The notes beneath the pieces were generated by a model. It worked only from the letters and a program-made list of their open reading frames with translations. It was not told the origin of the DNA and did not search any database. From assembly GCA_022360075.1 (NCBI GenBank), contig JAKSDN010001005.1:1-6825 (forward strand): DNA of 6,825 nucleotides. The letters are read 5' to 3'. Made by a program: the position numbers and the translations under genes. This document shows positions 5,749 to 6,825 of this stretch, piece after piece; the first letter of the stretch is position 1; every line of letters starts with the position of its first letter. The DNA is from Kiloniellales bacterium. Its GTDB lineage: Bacteria; Pseudomonadota; Alphaproteobacteria; Kiloniellales; JAKSDN01.

Positions 5749-6819
5749 ATGGACAATATCGACGCACTGAAGGGCGCGCTGCTCGCCGAAGCCGGCGGGG
5801 CCGGTGATCTGCAGGCCTTGGAGCAGGTCAGGGTCGGCGCGCTCGGCAAGAAGGGCAAGGTCACGCAGCTGGTCAAGGGCCTGGGCGGCTTGCCGCCGGA
5901 CCAGCGCCGTGCGGCCGGCCAACGGCTCAATCAGCTCAAGGACGACATCGCTGCTGCGATCGAGGCGCGCCGCGAGGAGCTCGGCGACGTCGAGCTCGAG
6001 GCCCGGCTGGAGCGCGAGCGCGTCGACGTCACGCTGCCGGCCCGGCCGAGCCCGATCGGGCGCATCCACCCGATCAGCCAGACGGTCGAGGAGATGGTGG
6101 CGATCTTCGGCGAGATGGGCTTCTCCGTGGCCACCGGCCCTCATATCGAGGACGACTTCCACAACTTCACGGCGCTCAACATCCCGCCCGAGCATCCGGC
6201 GCGCCAGGAGATGGACACCTTCTATCTCTCCGAGCGCGCGGACGGCAGCCGCATGGTGCTGCGCACCCACACCTCGCCGGTGCAGATCCGCACGATGCAG
6301 TCCGAGCCGCCGCCGATTCGGATCGTCGTGCCGGGCCGCACCTTCCGGGCCGATTCCGACGCCACGCACTCGCCCATGTTCCATCAGCTCGAGGGCCTGG
6401 TGGTCGACGAGACCACGCACATGGGCCACCTGAAGGGCACGCTGGTCGAGTTCTGCCGGGCGATCTTCGGCGTCGACGACCTGCCGGTGCGCTTCCGGCC
6501 GAGCTACTTCCCCTTCACCGAGCCCTCGGCCGAGGTCGACATCGGCTGCTCGCGCAAGGGCGGCACGCTGAAGATCGGCGCCGGCGGCGACTGGCTGGAG
6601 ATCCTCGGCTGCGGCATGGTCAACCCGAAGGTGCTGGACAACTGCGGCATCGATCCGGCGCGCTACCAGGGCTTCGCCTTCGGCATGGGGATCGAGCGGA
6701 TCGCCATGCTGAAGTACGGCATCCCCGATCTGCGCACCTTCTACGATTCCGATCTGCGGTGGCTGCGGCACTACGGCTTCGTGCCGATCGAGGCGCCGAG
6801 CCTGGTGCGAGGGCTCTAA
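5749..6819 (+). CDS. pheS: Phenylalanyl-tRNA synthetase alpha subunit
   Basis: A 356-residue catalytic subunit of the alpha2-beta2 phenylalanyl-tRNA synthetase, a cytoplasmic class II enzyme that charges tRNA-Phe. Domains in order: an N-terminal charged helical arm predicted as a coiled coil (about 1-95) that contacts tRNA, then the catalytic core. Seen: HPISQTVEEMVAIFGEMGF (107-125), the ATG-P segment (128-131), DTFYL (156-160), LRTHTSPVQ (171-179), motif 2 GRTFRADSDATHSPMFHQLEG (196-216), FPFTEPSAEVD (254-264) and motif 3 GFAFGMGIERIAMLKYGI (308-325). Ala310 in GFAFGMG corresponds to the Phe-pocket alanine known in E. coli PheS (A294). The length is normal for the long bacterial form. The ATG at 5749 follows GAGGGG (5738-5743) with 5 nt spacing. 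pheT starts 2 nt after its TAA, so the two subunits are made in coupled fashion. Confidence 0.97.
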   Translation: MDNIDALKGALLAEAGGAGDLQALEQVRVGALGKKGKVTQLVKGLGGLPPDQRRAAGQRLNQLKDDIAAAIEARREELGDVELEARLERERVDVTLPARPSPIGRIHPISQTVEEMVAIFGEMGFSVATGPHIEDDFHNFTALNIPPEHPARQEMDTFYLSERADGSRMVLRTHTSPVQIRTMQSEPPPIRIVVPGRTFRADSDATHSPMFHQLEGLVVDETTHMGHLKGTLVEFCRAIFGVDDLPVRFRPSYFPFTEPSAEVDIGCSRKGGTLKIGAGGDWLEILGCGMVNPKVLDNCGIDPARYQGFAFGMGIERIAMLKYGIPDLRTFYDSDLRWLRHYGFVPIEAPSLVRGL

Positions 6820-6821
6820 TC

Positions 6822-6825
6822 ATGA
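6822..6825 (+). CDS. pheT: Phenylalanyl-tRNA synthetase beta subunit, start only (partial)
   Basis: Only ATGA is inside the window. The assignment rests on context: pheT almost always follows pheS directly. The ATG lies 2 nt after the pheS stop, and GAGGG (6809-6813) inside the pheS end is a well-placed Shine-Dalgarno, 8 nt upstream. The protein itself cannot be seen. Confidence 0.65.

Overview
The window is high-GC, strongly codon-biased DNA from what looks like an alphaproteobacterium, possibly near the Rhodospirillales. This rests on the protein styles (the IF-3 N-terminus, the ABHD10-like hydrolase, the PheS sequence) and on -35/-10 pairs of the CTTGAC-N17-CTATAT kind. The exact taxon cannot be settled by reading alone.

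Layout. Bases 1-182 hold no convincing gene and may be a degenerate intergenic repeat. An alpha/beta hydrolase (183-959, minus) and a GT4-type glycosyltransferase (974-2170, plus) are divergently arranged, with only 14 bp between their start codons. A hairpin sits at the glycosyltransferase stop codon. From 2293 to the right edge runs the classic translation cluster thrS - infC - rpmI - rplT - pheS - (pheT), all on the plus strand. It encodes threonyl-tRNA synthetase, initiation factor IF-3, ribosomal proteins L35 and L20, and the two subunits of phenylalanyl-tRNA synthetase; only the first four bases of pheT are inside the window.

How the genes work together. The cluster supplies translation components: two aminoacyl-tRNA synthetases, the factor that polices start-codon choice, and two large-subunit proteins. 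In E. coli the homologous cluster is controlled by IF-3 (through its own abnormal start codon) and by L20 (through the rpmI leader). Both control points have visible counterparts here. infC appears to start at AUA behind a near-perfect Shine-Dalgarno, and the infC-rpmI gap contains a good sigma-70-type promoter followed by a roughly 100-nt leader rich in inverted repeats. The thrS promoter lies so close to its ATG that the mRNA may be nearly leaderless.

I found no undescribed multi-gene system. The gene content is ordinary housekeeping plus two accessory enzymes. The interesting material is regulatory: the infC start codon, the rpmI leader, and GC-rich hairpins at several gene ends.
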